64,000 nucleotides of DNA. Origin: Rhodococcus sp. P1Y. Lineage in GTDB: Bacteria; Actinomycetota; Actinomycetes; Mycobacteriales; Mycobacteriaceae. The position numbers and the translations under genes are program-made. The stretch spans positions 4,794,001 through 4,858,000 of the forward strand of contig NZ_CP032762.1 of assembly GCF_003641205.1 (NCBI RefSeq), in the 5' to 3' direction. This document shows, one piece after another, positions 18,081 to 27,601 of this stretch. Within the stretch, counting starts at the first letter, position 1. Each line of letters opens with the position of its first letter. The notes under the pieces are model-generated. The model did no database searches and was not told where the DNA came from. It was given only the letters and a program-made list of their open reading frames with translations.

Positions 18081-18989
18081 CATCAAAGCCGCTCCAATCC
18101 GAATCGTGCTGCCTTGTGCCACCCTCGTGACACCGAACGCCCACACACTTCCTCACCTCAGACCACCCTGAACGAACGCAGGGGGCTGCGCTGGTGCGTG
18201 GCGTACAAGCGATCAACCAAAGCAGTTGAGTCACAATGGCTCCTGCGACAACAGGAGCTGCCAATTTCGCCTCCCGTCTTCGCTTGCCACCGACATAGAG
18301 CGTTGGCGCTTGTAGCCCGAAAAATTGCCCCACGCTTCGCCCGCCGTTCCCGAAGCGTCATTGGCATGATCCCGTGCTTACTTCTACGCTGAATGACCCG
18401 CAAACAGTGACTACCGTGTCGTCTCAGAACGGCGCGGTTCTTCCGATCCCCATCGAGTACTCCTCAGCCTCCGGTTCGTCGGTAAGGAAAACAACATCAC
18501 CGACGTTGCGCCGTAATGCATGGAACACGTCGGTCGGGTTGGCATAGATAAAATCTCGCCGGTGGTGACCTGATTAACAGGTCGCCCTCAAGAAAACCCT
18601 GACTAGTTAGGGCTTCGACCGACACTGCATCGTCAACAAAACGGTCTCGGGACTTCGACCCGGAACGGCACCGAGCTCTCTCACGCGATCCATCGGCTCG
18701 CGCACTGCTGCCGCCCGCCACGACTCATCGACACCAGTCGTGTTCGGGGCGCGGTCGACTGCACTAGTGCAGGGCCAAGGTATCGCGTTTGATGTACAAC
18801 GCGGTCACCAGTCTGGCGGTGCTGCAATACGCCCAGATCAACCGATCTTTCCGTCTACGCGGACGTAGCCGATTAAATTGGCTCCATTCCACACGACGCG
18901 AAGGGCGCAGACAACCACGGGTTGACCAGGAGTGCCGCTCCGGTACGCTGACCGCTAAACCGCTACTGACGAACTCTAAGGACCAAACG
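18081..18989. other. Gene-poor stretch right of the IS481-family element
   Basis: About 900 bases without a complete gene. On the minus strand at roughly 18425-18570 there is a short coding-like tail reading DFIYANPTDVFHALRRNVGD, then VVFLTDEPEAEEYSMGIG, ending at a TGA; upstream the frame is interrupted by stops, so it looks like the 3' scrap of an unknown gene. A perfect 12-base palindrome TGCACTAGTGCA lies at 18760-18771, a possible operator or promoter feature for the gene starting at 18990. Confidence 0.45.
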
Positions 18990-20369
18990 ATGCCACCTAC
19001 CGACAAATTCTTCTTGATAATTGGTGGGGCAAACAGTGAGTCGACGACAAGTCGAATCACAGCGGAGGGTCTCCACTATCGGCGCAAGCTATTACACTCG
19101 AAACCCAAAAACTGGCAGGCGATAATTGACATTCTTGGAGAATCTCGGCTCCGAGCTGTGATCGTGGTTCTTACCGGCAACGATTACAATCGTTTGTTAG
19201 ACGACGAATATGCGTTGGTTGCCGACAAAATGCTGGATGCTCTGGCCAAGGTTCCACACACGATATTTATTCACGAGCAGGTCTTCCTCCAAAAAGAACA
19301 ACGGGGAACCGGACCAACACGTCCAGAGTACGAACCACCCGTGAATGCCAATGCTGGTTTCAATTGGTACGACGATATGACGCCAGACCAATTTTTCGGA
19401 GAGGTGCCCGATGAGCTTAGGGATAATGTCAACGAGATGCTCGCAACCCACCAATTGAATGTGCTGCCATATAGGACAAACGCGGAGCGGTCAGTAATGG
19501 CAGGAAGATTTTTGGAAGACCTTGATCGAAATTTATTCTTTCGAATCTATATCCCTGCCGGTCGACTTTACGCCGAAGAGGCTTCTACCCTGCTCGGCCT
19601 GTTCCGTGACTGGCTGAATCAAACCGGCCGTGATTCGATTCGTCAAGACGGGTACTCGACACCCTCGGGGCAGGTCTACGAATTTTTTGGAGAGCAGACA
19701 CAACCGCAAGGGGAGCTTGGTCGCCACTTTCAGGACTTCTCGGACTTCCTGGATTCATGTCAGTCCGCGCCGGAGGAAGCATTGGATGGTCTAATCGCCG
19801 CTGGCGTTGAGTCGCGGGCAGCTGACATGATGGTGACGCGGTACGCAAAGGCAGGTCGTCGATTGCACCTGGATCTACGTCAAACAAGGGAGCAGCGCAT
19901 ACTGAGCCTGCGCCATCAGATGGAGGAAGAATTATTAACTGATAATTCTACGGCAACTGCACAATCCATCGAGTGGCTAAATCAAGTCGTTCCTGACGCC
20001 AGCCCGGCATTTTCTGCACTGCGGGATCTCACCAGATTAACACGCCAACCGGATTCGAGCGTTCAAATTACCGTTAACCAGCAGTTTATAGGCACGGTAA
20101 GCGGCAACGTATTGCAAAACCTTCAAGGCACGGCAAATCTCGGAATGGACGCTCAAGAGCTGTTGGCTCTTATTCGCGATCACGGGGCAGCGCAAACTGC
20201 CTCTTTGGAGTCCAGCCTGCACGAACTCGAAGACGAACAAGCCCGAAATTCGGATCGGGTTGTCGCTCGACAGAAGCTACGTGGCTTTCTCTCGTCCATT
20301 GGGCGCTCGGTGAGTGCAGCGTCTATAGCTACCCTACAGAAATATCTGGAGAACCGACTTGGTCTTTAG
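18990..20369 (+). CDS. Unrecognised 459-aa protein next to a Septu-like pair
   Basis: I do not recognise this protein. ATG 18990 (MPPTDKFFLIIGGANSES) is preceded by CTAAGGAC and begins a hydrophobic strand with a glycine loop, followed by LRAVIVVLTGNDYN, which together suggest a Rossmann-like or TIR/SLOG-like N-terminal domain. The middle is hydrophilic and mixed. The C-terminus from about residue 355 has VQITVNQQFIGTVSGNV then LQNLQGTANLG, and ends in helices. Glycine/asparagine-rich tails of this kind occur in some defence effectors, but this is only a resemblance. The gene is clearly lower in GC than the host genes, is convergent with the Septu-like pair, and lies inside the island, so it was probably acquired. 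No signal peptide or membrane helix. Confidence 0.8.
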   Translation: MPPTDKFFLIIGGANSESTTSRITAEGLHYRRKLLHSKPKNWQAIIDILGESRLRAVIVVLTGNDYNRLLDDEYALVADKMLDALAKVPHTIFIHEQVFLQKEQRGTGPTRPEYEPPVNANAGFNWYDDMTPDQFFGEVPDELRDNVNEMLATHQLNVLPYRTNAERSVMAGRFLEDLDRNLFFRIYIPAGRLYAEEASTLLGLFRDWLNQTGRDSIRQDGYSTPSGQVYEFFGEQTQPQGELGRHFQDFSDFLDSCQSAPEEALDGLIAAGVESRAADMMVTRYAKAGRRLHLDLRQTREQRILSLRHQMEEELLTDNSTATAQSIEWLNQVVPDASPAFSALRDLTRLTRQPDSSVQITVNQQFIGTVSGNVLQNLQGTANLGMDAQELLALIRDHGAAQTASLESSLHELEDEQARNSDRVVARQKLRGFLSSIGRSVSAASIATLQKYLENRLGL

Positions 20370-20727
20370 GAATATGTCGATCATGTTGCTTTTCTGTAAG
20401 ATGCCAACGCGGACGGCTCGCTTTGAATTGCGCGATTTAGACGGAATTTGGAAGCGTGTGGTGATCCGGGCCGCGAGAGCACCGGCCCGGATCACGCTTG
20501 TGGGAGTTTGCGGCGGCGTTTACGCCCGATCGAGTTTTCAGGGAGACCTGAACTAGGCTTCTGACTGAGGAGAACGCTGTGAACGGAGACCCGACCAGTA
20601 CCGCCCAATTTCCTAACCGCTTTGCGGCCAGCGTCAGCCAGCCTGTCAAGAGGAGAATGTCTCACGAGGCGAACTCGCTTCGTGGGATTGCCCATGACGT
20701 TGTCACGCGGGCCGTCAGCTCGTCTCG
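20370..20727. other. Convergent intergenic region between the 459-aa gene and the HNH gene
   Basis: About 360 bases between two converging genes. Apart from the strong hairpin at 20461-20495 no gene or repeat is evident. Confidence 0.5.
20461..20495. terminator. Perfect 12-bp hairpin between convergent genes
   Basis: GTGATCCGGGCC at 20461-20472 is exactly complementary to GGCCCGGATCAC at 20484-20495 with an 11-base loop. There is no U-tract on either side, as is common in high-GC actinobacteria. Its place between two converging genes suggests a bidirectional transcription terminator. Confidence 0.65.
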
Positions 20728-21579
20728 CTACATGAATAGTTCGAAACCTCCTCCGCAGAACCATCTGTCGGCTGCCAGCGCTTTGTACGCAACCCCCTGA
20801 TAACTATTCCCATCGCGCGCTAACCTCGTGTCTGCCTCACTCGTTAAATACGATGAGACTTCCGCGGGATCTCCTGCGCACAGAAGATTTCGCAGTCGGA
20901 AACGCAGATCAGGGATGATACTAGCCATTTCCTTCGAGAATCTGTCGAGTAATTCGAAAACGTCTACGTGATTACGCAGGCGCATAGCCATAAGGGGCTC
21001 CCAATGCCCTGGAGGTTCGACAAAGAACTCCAACACGGGCGGTACTCCACCGCAGATCCTGGCGTGTAGCCACTGTCCGGATGATAGTCGATCGAAGTAT
21101 GGATTGATGGTCTGTTCACCAACAGTAGTGGGCGACCCCTGAAGCTTTGCACTGTTGCAGTCCCTGCAGGCGGGCACCAAGTTTAGTGGCGTCACGCATA
21201 AGAGCGGAAACTTGGTCTTTGGTAAATGATGATCCAGAGTCATCACTCTCCCAACTCCGCAGAGTGGGCACCTACCGTGAGTTGGGACTAGCATCAGTGC
21301 GTCGTAGAGTCGCCTTCCTGCTCTGCGGTTTACCATGCCACGGCTATACAACTCTTCTGCAAGATCGCTTGCTTTCACTCCTGGTAGTGCAAACGCAGCC
21401 ACAGGTAGTAGATGGACCGTGTGGGACGAGCTTGCCGATTTGAACCTGGCCTCGGCGTGCTTGAACACCGCAAGGCCGTCTAAAATCCTAATCTGCATTG
21501 CCGTGTCCGCGGAACCCGACATGCATTCAATCACAACTCTTTCCGTGTCGAAATTAGGAATTGGCAGCCCGCGCATCAA
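20728..21579 (-). CDS. ptuB: Septu PtuB-like HNH endonuclease
   Basis: A 283-residue protein with an HNH nuclease core at about 104-141: the zinc pair Cys104/Cys107 in CPLCG, the catalytic LDHHLPK (His117/118), NLVPACRDC with Asn133 and Cys138/Cys141, then NSAK. This motif set and spacing match the HNH subunit of Septu anti-phage systems. The gene overlaps the end of the ATPase gene by 4 bases on the same strand. In Septu, the ATPase and nuclease form a complex that cuts nucleic acid during infection. The first 100 residues and the C-terminal 140 are family-variable. The short region is lower in GC than host genes. Confidence 0.82.
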   Translation of the reverse strand: MMRGLPIPNFDTERVVIECMSGSADTAMQIRILDGLAVFKHAEARFKSASSSHTVHLLPVAAFALPGVKASDLAEELYSRGMVNRRAGRRLYDALMLVPTHGRCPLCGVGRVMTLDHHLPKTKFPLLCVTPLNLVPACRDCNSAKLQGSPTTVGEQTINPYFDRLSSGQWLHARICGGVPPVLEFFVEPPGHWEPLMAMRLRNHVDVFELLDRFSKEMASIIPDLRFRLRNLLCAGDPAEVSSYLTSEADTRLARDGNSYQGVAYKALAADRWFCGGGFELFM

Positions 21580-23126
21580 CGCCGCTGTCTATTCTTGGAA
21601 TTCAACATAATGCGAACCAGGGCACGCCCCTCCCCACCAAGCTGCCCTCCAAACGCTGAGAGCACATCTTCGTACAAGTCGTGGTTCTGCACTGCGCGAG
21701 CGATCTCCCGGTGGAAACCCGACCCGCTGACTTCTAGATCGAAAACTTCGTGTGTCAACACGCCGACCGCTTCAGCGAAAGTCTCCAATTCGGGTTGCTC
21801 GACTATTAACAGGTCTCCGCTTCGACGCAGAATCGACACGCAGGAGCGAGGTACCTCTTGCAGAAGCACTGGCGAGTGTGTTGCCACTATTGCGGCACCA
21901 TTTCGTTCAACCAACAATTCGGAGAGCACGCGCACGAACGCCGAAAGTAGCGGCGGATGCAGGTGGGATTCTGGTTCATCGAGTAGAACCAGCGATTGTT
22001 CGGCTACGAGCTCGACCAATTTCGTGACAGTGAGTAGAACAATTTTGTGGCCGGAACTCATTCTATTAAATTGCATTGAAGCCAATTCTTCATTCAAATC
22101 AGGACGAGGCGACTCGCTGCCCTGCGGTACAGCGGGACCACCCAAAATCTCCGAAATCGCATACTCGGCAAAATTTGGGTCGTTGTTAAGCAAGTCGATC
22201 GCACTCAACCAACGCGCATGACGCCCTGCTGCAATTACTTCATCAAGGGACTTTATGAATTTCTGGTTCAAGTTCGATTCGTCGGATTGTTCACCAGTCA
22301 TACTATTACTTGGAGAACTTCTCAAGCCAACGTAATTGTAGAAAATCTTGGTCCCAGACTGCATATCGGTACTTGGCACATCAAATGGGTCGAACGCACT
22401 CCAGGCCACCGACACCAGATTTACGAAAGGCGCTTTTCCGCCTGCCATCTGGTCGTAAACTTGCCCGTTCTCGACCGTAGATGGACTTAAAATACTTTTG
22501 GCAATATTGCCGAGAAGGGTTGTCTTTCCCGAGCCGTTTCTACCGATTACTACATGGACATTTGTGGGCGGGTTGGATTCAGGCTCAACTTCGAATTCAA
22601 GCACTGGCGGTATATACGCGAACCCTTGCGGCGGGTAGCGGTATGCAAATCTGAATTCCTTGAGGCTAGGTCCTCCGTTAGCGATACGTCGAAACTGATT
22701 TCGCACAGTCTTAGCTTTGTATGACCGCAGCAAGGACTTTGTCGTCACGTCGTAGTCGATAACCTGATCGAACATTTCGGCGTTTAAGGCGACGTCACGA
22801 AGACTTTTTAGAACTTCAATTCTTTCATCCCGAAAAACATCCCTGACCCTCGCATAAAACTCATGCCCTTGGCCCAGCGAGAAGCAATCAAGAGGAAGAG
22901 AATTGTCGAATATGCTGCCCGGCTCTAAAGGCTTCTCACCATGTTTTAGATTTGTCCTGCCGATCTTGATCTGTCCAATTTGGACAATCTTGTCCTGCCC
23001 GTCACGCCACCACAGGTCATAGAGGGTTGTGTAGTGAAAGTCATTCCAGGAGTCCGGCACAAGGACAAGGGCACGATCGCCCAGCTCAAACGGGAACTGG
23101 CGCGTGGGCAACACTTCGATTCTCAC
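21576..23126 (-). CDS. ptuA: Septu PtuA-like AAA/ABC-type ATPase
   Basis: A 516-residue ATPase: Walker A GRNGSGKTT at 195-203, signature MSSGHK at about 356-361, Walker B LVLLDEPESHLHPP with the acidic pair at 383-384, and a THSPVLLQ H-loop after it. These are features of the AAA_21/ABC-like ATPases of Septu, OLD and related defence proteins. Coupling to an HNH gene by a 4-base overlap points to Septu. About 190 residues precede the Walker A; they contain ALVLVPDSWNDFHYTTLYDLW and other segments not part of the ATPase core and could be a sensor or partner-binding domain. Without a homology search the subtype cannot be fixed. Confidence 0.82.
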   Translation of the reverse strand: MRIEVLPTRQFPFELGDRALVLVPDSWNDFHYTTLYDLWWRDGQDKIVQIGQIKIGRTNLKHGEKPLEPGSIFDNSLPLDCFSLGQGHEFYARVRDVFRDERIEVLKSLRDVALNAEMFDQVIDYDVTTKSLLRSYKAKTVRNQFRRIANGGPSLKEFRFAYRYPPQGFAYIPPVLEFEVEPESNPPTNVHVVIGRNGSGKTTLLGNIAKSILSPSTVENGQVYDQMAGGKAPFVNLVSVAWSAFDPFDVPSTDMQSGTKIFYNYVGLRSSPSNSMTGEQSDESNLNQKFIKSLDEVIAAGRHARWLSAIDLLNNDPNFAEYAISEILGGPAVPQGSESPRPDLNEELASMQFNRMSSGHKIVLLTVTKLVELVAEQSLVLLDEPESHLHPPLLSAFVRVLSELLVERNGAAIVATHSPVLLQEVPRSCVSILRRSGDLLIVEQPELETFAEAVGVLTHEVFDLEVSGSGFHREIARAVQNHDLYEDVLSAFGGQLGGEGRALVRIMLNSKNRQRR

Positions 23127-24100
23127 GGTCCTCCTCCTGGTATCTCACGTAAACGCTACCGCGCCGGTCGCTTGTCCTGCCATCCCACCTCGACGGGCCC
23201 GAGCTTAAACACACCCCAGTCCGCGTAGCCACGACCAACCGTGGCAGACGAATGATTCAGCACGAGCCGGACAGAGAGCACCGAGAACGCCATTCCAAGT
23301 TGGTATTCCCCAACTGCCCGAAGTTTGAAAACGCACCCCGGTCCGCCCTGATCATCCCTCCGCCTGAGCTGATGAACACATAGCCCGACGAGTCAACTGA
23401 CCTTGGGGCAGGCCCACTCGCGGTTAAGATATGCGTGCCCCTCCCTAGCGGGCGACACGGACCGGTGGTGGCGACCTTTCTACACCCGGCCTGCCCATGC
23501 AGTGCCATTGGCGCTGACTGCGTCTCCTCCCGCTCGACGGGAAGCTGCGATATGGCGGGCGATCACCGAAAAATGGGTCGGCGGCGACCGAACCGTAGAC
23601 GCAATCAACTTAACTCCATCTCGACGACTGCCATCCACACCTTGGAGATAGTTGCGCGCGACCATCACGCCACCGAGGCTCAGGTCGAGGGTCAGTGTTA
23701 TCTCCGTCAGAGTCAAACGTTCCATGACGTCGATGTGGTCAGCGTTAGCCGGTCTGCCTTAGTTGCCGTGGCGCTCGACCATGGCTCCGCGTCGGAACAG
23801 TTTCGCTGCGACGATGCCACCCAAACCCTCGCCCCGACTGGCCGGCTCGTGTCGCACCCGTCCAGTTTGCAGTGGCTTGTGACTTTCGGTGACTCTGAAC
23901 CGGACATTTCTGGCCGAAGGCGCACTCACAAAGCATGTCCCCCAGGGCTTTGAATCCAAACGCATGATTTCTATGACATCGAGCAGAACTCGCTGCGCCA
24001 CGAAGCCCATAAACATCCGTGAGTGTTCACCCAGTACATCGACACTTATCGAAATGCGCTGTGCCGCAGTCGAGAATGGATCAATATGGGCTCGGCTTCC

Positions 24101-24143
24101 CCCAGGGGGACTCGAACCGACACGGTGCGAATTTTATGTCCCT
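24101..24143 (-). repeat. tRNA-3'-half-like sequence, copy B (putative att remnant)
   Basis: Plus-strand GACTCGAACCGACAC followed by GGTGCGAATTTTATGTCCC, the same core as copies A and C with substitutions in the acceptor and T-stem bases. Orientation matches the other two. No other tRNA parts are present, so this is an attachment-site remnant rather than a gene. Confidence 0.6.
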
Positions 24144-24322
24144 AGGGGTGGATTCGATTGAACTACGTTGGACTCAATAGTTGTTTTTTGCGACGCTTTT
24201 CGTGCAACACCGTCCGGACCGGTCCATCTCCGAACATACCGACTTGTGACACTCCCGTGACACCGAGCACTCGTGTTCGGAGCTCCGAACTTTCCTGAAC
24301 CTGCACGAACGGCGATGGTCGG

Positions 24323-24352
24323 GGGTGGATGGGTCGAGGGTGGATGGGTCGA
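24323..24352 (+). repeat. Tandem duplicate of a 15-base unit
   Basis: GGGTGGATGGGTCGA occurs twice head to tail at 24323-24337 and 24338-24352, in a gene-free stretch. Probably slippage or a footprint; no role assigned. Confidence 0.7.
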
Positions 24353-24454
24353 TTCAAGTGCGAGCAATTGGCAAGAGTTCTTCGACCGCTCCGATTGGCT
24401 CTGACCTACTACACTCTGTCTCCACTGCACGACCAAGCACCCGAATGAACCGAC

Positions 24455-24500
24455 CAAGATGAGGCGACCCAGTGTTTACGCTGCAGGTCGCCTCATCTTG
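24455..24500. repeat. Perfect 15-bp inverted repeat with 16-base loop
   Basis: CAAGATGAGGCGACC at 24455-24469 pairs exactly with its complement at 24486-24500. It lies 57 bases before the GNAT start. It could be a terminator for upstream transcription, an attenuator, or a recombination site. It is too perfect to be chance in otherwise decayed sequence. Confidence 0.7.
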
Positions 24501-24557
24501 TGCGTGTGTCGCAGAACTTTCCCGCAGTCGCTGCCGGTTCTGCGGCACACTTTATGC

Positions 24558-25370
24558 ATGTCGAAAAACGGAGCCATCTTCTTCCTGAGTAACTCAGACA
24601 TCGACCTGCATAAACTCGGTACGCTGCGATACGCCCTATCAACCAACGCTGCAACGCGCCTAGAGGACACCAACTACTTCGACACAAGTTGGGCAGCGGA
24701 CGTCCCCAACCGGCCACCACCATCTCCAGATCCACACGATGGCGAAGCACCTGCCGGCCGCGCTTCCTATTCCGAGCAGTACGAGCGGATGGTGGCAGTT
24801 GAAAACGGCGAGTACGTTGGGTTCCTTGCAGGCCGTCTGGCCAAGAACGGAACCGACGCGTTCGTAGCGGTCCTAGCAGCGAAACAGCCAGGACACGGAG
24901 TAGGCAAGCTCCTACTCGCCGAGTTCGTCGACCGGGCCGTGGGTGAAGGGAAGACGCGGCTCAGATTGATGCCCGACGGCGGTGCTCACCACTCTGACCG
25001 TGTGCAATTCTTCGAAAGCAACGACTGGACTGGTGCCCGGACCGACCGAAGTACATGTGTAAACCAATCGGCTAGCCACCCGCAGATCGATGACGCGCGA
25101 AATCCTCGTCAGTCACCCCGACGGATTCGGCCCGGCCATACAGCGGAAGTTATGTCCAGACACCGATCCGTGCGCATTTCACTTCCAGATGAGCCGGCCG
25201 GAGGAGATGTGCTCGGATACCTGAGAGACCTCGGGTTCGGAGTCCGCAAAGCCTCCGACGGTAGCTGGACCATGACCGAACCACACCGTCCTGCGACGAT
25301 GCTTGAAACCAAAACGCTCGCAGCCCCGTGGCGACACCATGAACTGTCCTGGGACTGGTGGAGACTGTGA
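24558..25370 (+). CDS. GNAT-family acetyltransferase, 3' end rewritten by an IS
   Basis: ATG 24558 (MSKNGAIFFLSNSD) opens a GNAT-like protein whose acetyl-CoA-binding motif is seen as LAAKQPGHGVGKLLLAEFVDRA, followed by RLRLMPDGG and VQFFESNDW, the usual late part of the fold. After that the sequence no longer looks like a GNAT; a second segment with its own possible start (ATG 25152, MSRHRSVRISLPDEP) is in the same frame. The last ten codons (HELSWDWWRL) are the left end of the IS3-family element at 25340, so the original C-terminus is lost. It may be a fusion, or two adjacent gene fragments. Confidence 0.6.
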   Translation: MSKNGAIFFLSNSDIDLHKLGTLRYALSTNAATRLEDTNYFDTSWAADVPNRPPPSPDPHDGEAPAGRASYSEQYERMVAVENGEYVGFLAGRLAKNGTDAFVAVLAAKQPGHGVGKLLLAEFVDRAVGEGKTRLRLMPDGGAHHSDRVQFFESNDWTGARTDRSTCVNQSASHPQIDDARNPRQSPRRIRPGHTAEVMSRHRSVRISLPDEPAGGDVLGYLRDLGFGVRKASDGSWTMTEPHRPATMLETKTLAAPWRHHELSWDWWRL

Positions 25371-25391
25371 TCTCACCAGGAGAATGCAGAT

Positions 25392-25718
25392 ATGGGTGCA
25401 CCAAGGAAGTTCGATGCCGAGACGCGTGAGCGAGCGGTTCGGATGTATCTGGACCGTCTGACCGAGCACGGCGACACCAAGGTCGGCGCTCGAAGACACG
25501 TCGGAGCGCTGGTCGATGTCAATCCCGCCACAATCCGAAACTGGGTCGGAAAGGACGCCCCCGGTGACCGCCGCGGGACAGTCACCAGGGGCGGGCGATC
25601 GCGATTCCGAACTGAAAGCATTCCGGCGCGAGAACTCCGAATTGTGAAGACCAACGAGATTCTCAAGACAGCGTCAGCGTTTCTCGCAGCGGCGGAGGTC
25701 GACCGCCGACTTCGGTGA
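25392..25718 (+). CDS. IS3-family transposase OrfA
   Basis: A 108-residue helix-turn-helix protein (RKFDAETRERAVRMYLDRL, then VNPATIRNWVGKD), ending with a leucine-zipper-like helix (ARELRIVKTNEILKTASAFL) that leads into OrfB in a frameshift fusion. It appears intact and overlaps orfB by 4 bases. In IS3 elements OrfA alone represses transposition and the OrfAB fusion is the transposase; here OrfB is dead. Confidence 0.88.
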   Translation: MGAPRKFDAETRERAVRMYLDRLTEHGDTKVGARRHVGALVDVNPATIRNWVGKDAPGDRRGTVTRGGRSRFRTESIPARELRIVKTNEILKTASAFLAAAEVDRRLR

Positions 25719-26593
25719 TCGTCGTCTACATCGACGAATACCGCGACCGGTTCGCCGGTCGTCCCGATCTGCACCGTGCTCCGCGAGCACGGCATCAAAA
25801 TCGCCGCGTCCACCTATTACGCCGTCAAGAAACGCTGCACCATCACAGCGGCTGCCGTCGAGGAGGCGTACGCCGCGAACACCGTGCACCGGCTCTATGT
25901 GGCCAACAGGCGGCTCTACGGGATGCAGAGAATGTGGCATGCGATGAAACGCGCTGGTCACGACGTCGGCCGCGATCAGGTCGGCCGGCTGATGACGATT
26001 TGCGGCGCCGTCGGTGTGGTCCGCGGACGGCGGCGAACGGTGACCATTTGCGCTACGACCGGGCACCTCGGCACCCGGATCTGATCGACCGTCAGTGGAA
26101 TGCACCGACCCGTCTCGATCACTTGTGGGTTGCCGATTTCACCTATTGCTGGGCTCTGGCCGGGTTCGTGTACACATCGTTCGTCGTCGATGTGTTCTCC
26201 CGCCGGATTCTGGGGTGGCGGGTGATGACGACGAAGGCGACACCGTTGGTGTCCGGAGTTCTCGAGCAAGCGTTGTTCACCCGCCGTAGGAGCGACCTCG
26301 CTTTCACTGAGGCATTGATCGAATCCGGGCTCGCCGGGTCGATCGGAAGCGTCGGCGATGCTCTCGACAATGCATTGATGGAATCGACGATCGGGCTGTA
26401 CAAAACGGAGTTGGTCGATCGGCAGAAGTCGTGGACCGGACGGGCGGAGATCGAACGGGAAACAGCGTCGTGGGTGCATTGGTTCAATACCGGCCGGCTG
26501 CATTACTCGATCGGCTACCCCTCGCCCGTCGACTACGAGAATAAGTATCGTCAGAACCGCTCGACCGCCACCTCCGACCGCGAGGTGGTTTGA
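25715..26593 (+). pseudogene. IS3-family transposase OrfB, frameshifted and deleted
   Basis: The OrfB similarity starts in one frame (VVYIDEYRDRF), moves to a second at about 25757 (VLREHGIKIAASTYYAVKKR ... QVGRLMTICGAVGVVRG) and returns to the first at about 26050 (PTRLDHLWVADFTYCW ... SIGSVGDALDNALMES). Around 26280 the expected HSDxGSQYT block with the second catalytic Asp is missing: the text jumps from ALFTRRRS to DLAFTEALIESG. Two frameshifts plus this deletion make it a clear pseudogene. Confidence 0.88.
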
Positions 26594-26624
26594 ACCAGGT
26601 CTCCATCAGATCCAGGACGGTTCA

Positions 26625-27601
26625 TCCAGACGGAGACGGCGGTTGCCCACCCCTGACACGTATGGTGCCCCGAGTCGATGACATCCAGCCGTCGAATGAA
26701 GCCTTCCGATCCGTTCGAGTCTGCGTCGTACGGCCATCGCTTCCGAAACACGAGCCCGGTGTTCGACTTCCGTAGCCGGACGTGCAGGCCGTCGTGTGTA
26801 CGGCCGATCCTCGGCAGCAAAGACGCCCTGCGGGTGTGGGCGAGTGCTGATCCGGGTGGGTGGATGGCCGCGTCGTTTCTGATGACCGAGCAACCCGAAC
26901 TTGAGCGGACGCACGCCCAGGTAGGCATTACTCGACGGAGACTGGCCATCGGTCGCCGACCTCGCTCGCGCAGCGACCGAGCAGATCGCCGCGTGAGCGC
27001 TCCGCGTAGCGCACTGCATCTGTCCTGCGGCGTCGTAGTCGAAATCGCTCAAGCGAGGCCGGTGTCGGTAGGCATGCGAACCGCAATCTGCCGGTCAACC
27101 GCCGCGCTTCGGTGGCCTCGACGTAGGGTCGACCAACGAGCCATATGCTAATCGATTAGCACATGCGCTTCCGACTCAGTCACTTGCGCGACGGCATCGC
27201 GGCCACCCGAGCAAAGGCCGATCCGCTCATCCTCGATTCGCACCCTTACCATGCACCACGAGGGCAGCGGACGGACTACTCCCCGTCACGCCCGAACGAA
27301 AGCAGCAAACGGCGTTGCAACTTCCCTCTCCTCGCGCGCATTCGAATCGGTAGTTTGTCGTACCTCAGACTCATATTGCTGACAACGCCTCTCACCTTGT
27401 AACTCACACCTAGCCGCGGAGCAGATCCGCATTGAGACAGTGGCCGCCGTCGACGCCCAGAACGCTAGATCGGAGGTCTTGCCGAACCAACTCGGCCAAG
27501 GATGAATTGGATAAGGTTTCGACGTGGCGGAGTTGTCACCAACCCACCAAATTTGCATTGCTAGTTCAGCTCACACAGTCGCAACAGCAGGGGAGACAGA
27601 C
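26625..27601. other. Gene-free stretch left of the KAP gene, with possible integrase trace
   Basis: Nearly 1 kb with no credible gene. On the minus strand at about 26640-26840 one frame reads RTHDGLHVRLRKSNT and, further on, SGHHTCQG. This resembles the tyrosine-recombinase text DGLHVRLRRSKTDQ...HPDTCPV but is too decayed to be sure. The right end carries the promoter and ribosome-binding site (AGGGGAGA) of the KAP gene. Confidence 0.35.

Larger units (their letters stand above)
23127..24557. other. Gene-free decayed stretch between Septu-like pair and GNAT gene
   Basis: About 1.4 kb with only overlapping, stop-rich frames on both strands and no recognisable protein. It contains the Septu promoter region at its left end, the second tRNA-like copy (about 24101-24143), a tandem pair of 15-base repeats (24323-24352) and a long perfect hairpin (24455-24500). 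I read it as residual DNA of earlier integrations. Confidence 0.55.
25340..26624 (+). mobile_element. IS3-family insertion sequence, inactive
   Basis: The ends are inverted repeats: the left reads TGAACTGTCCTGG from 25340 and the right, in reverse from 26624, reads TGAACCGTCCTGG, with TGGAGAC shared further in. Inside are the two overlapping genes typical of IS3 (orfA and orfB). No target duplication was found. orfB is frameshifted and has lost part of its catalytic site, so the element cannot move by itself. Confidence 0.85.

Noticed and set aside
26678..27151. 157-codon plus-strand frame right of the IS3-family element
   Set aside because: Arg/Ser-rich with no domain, overlaps a possible minus-strand integrase trace, no plausible start site.
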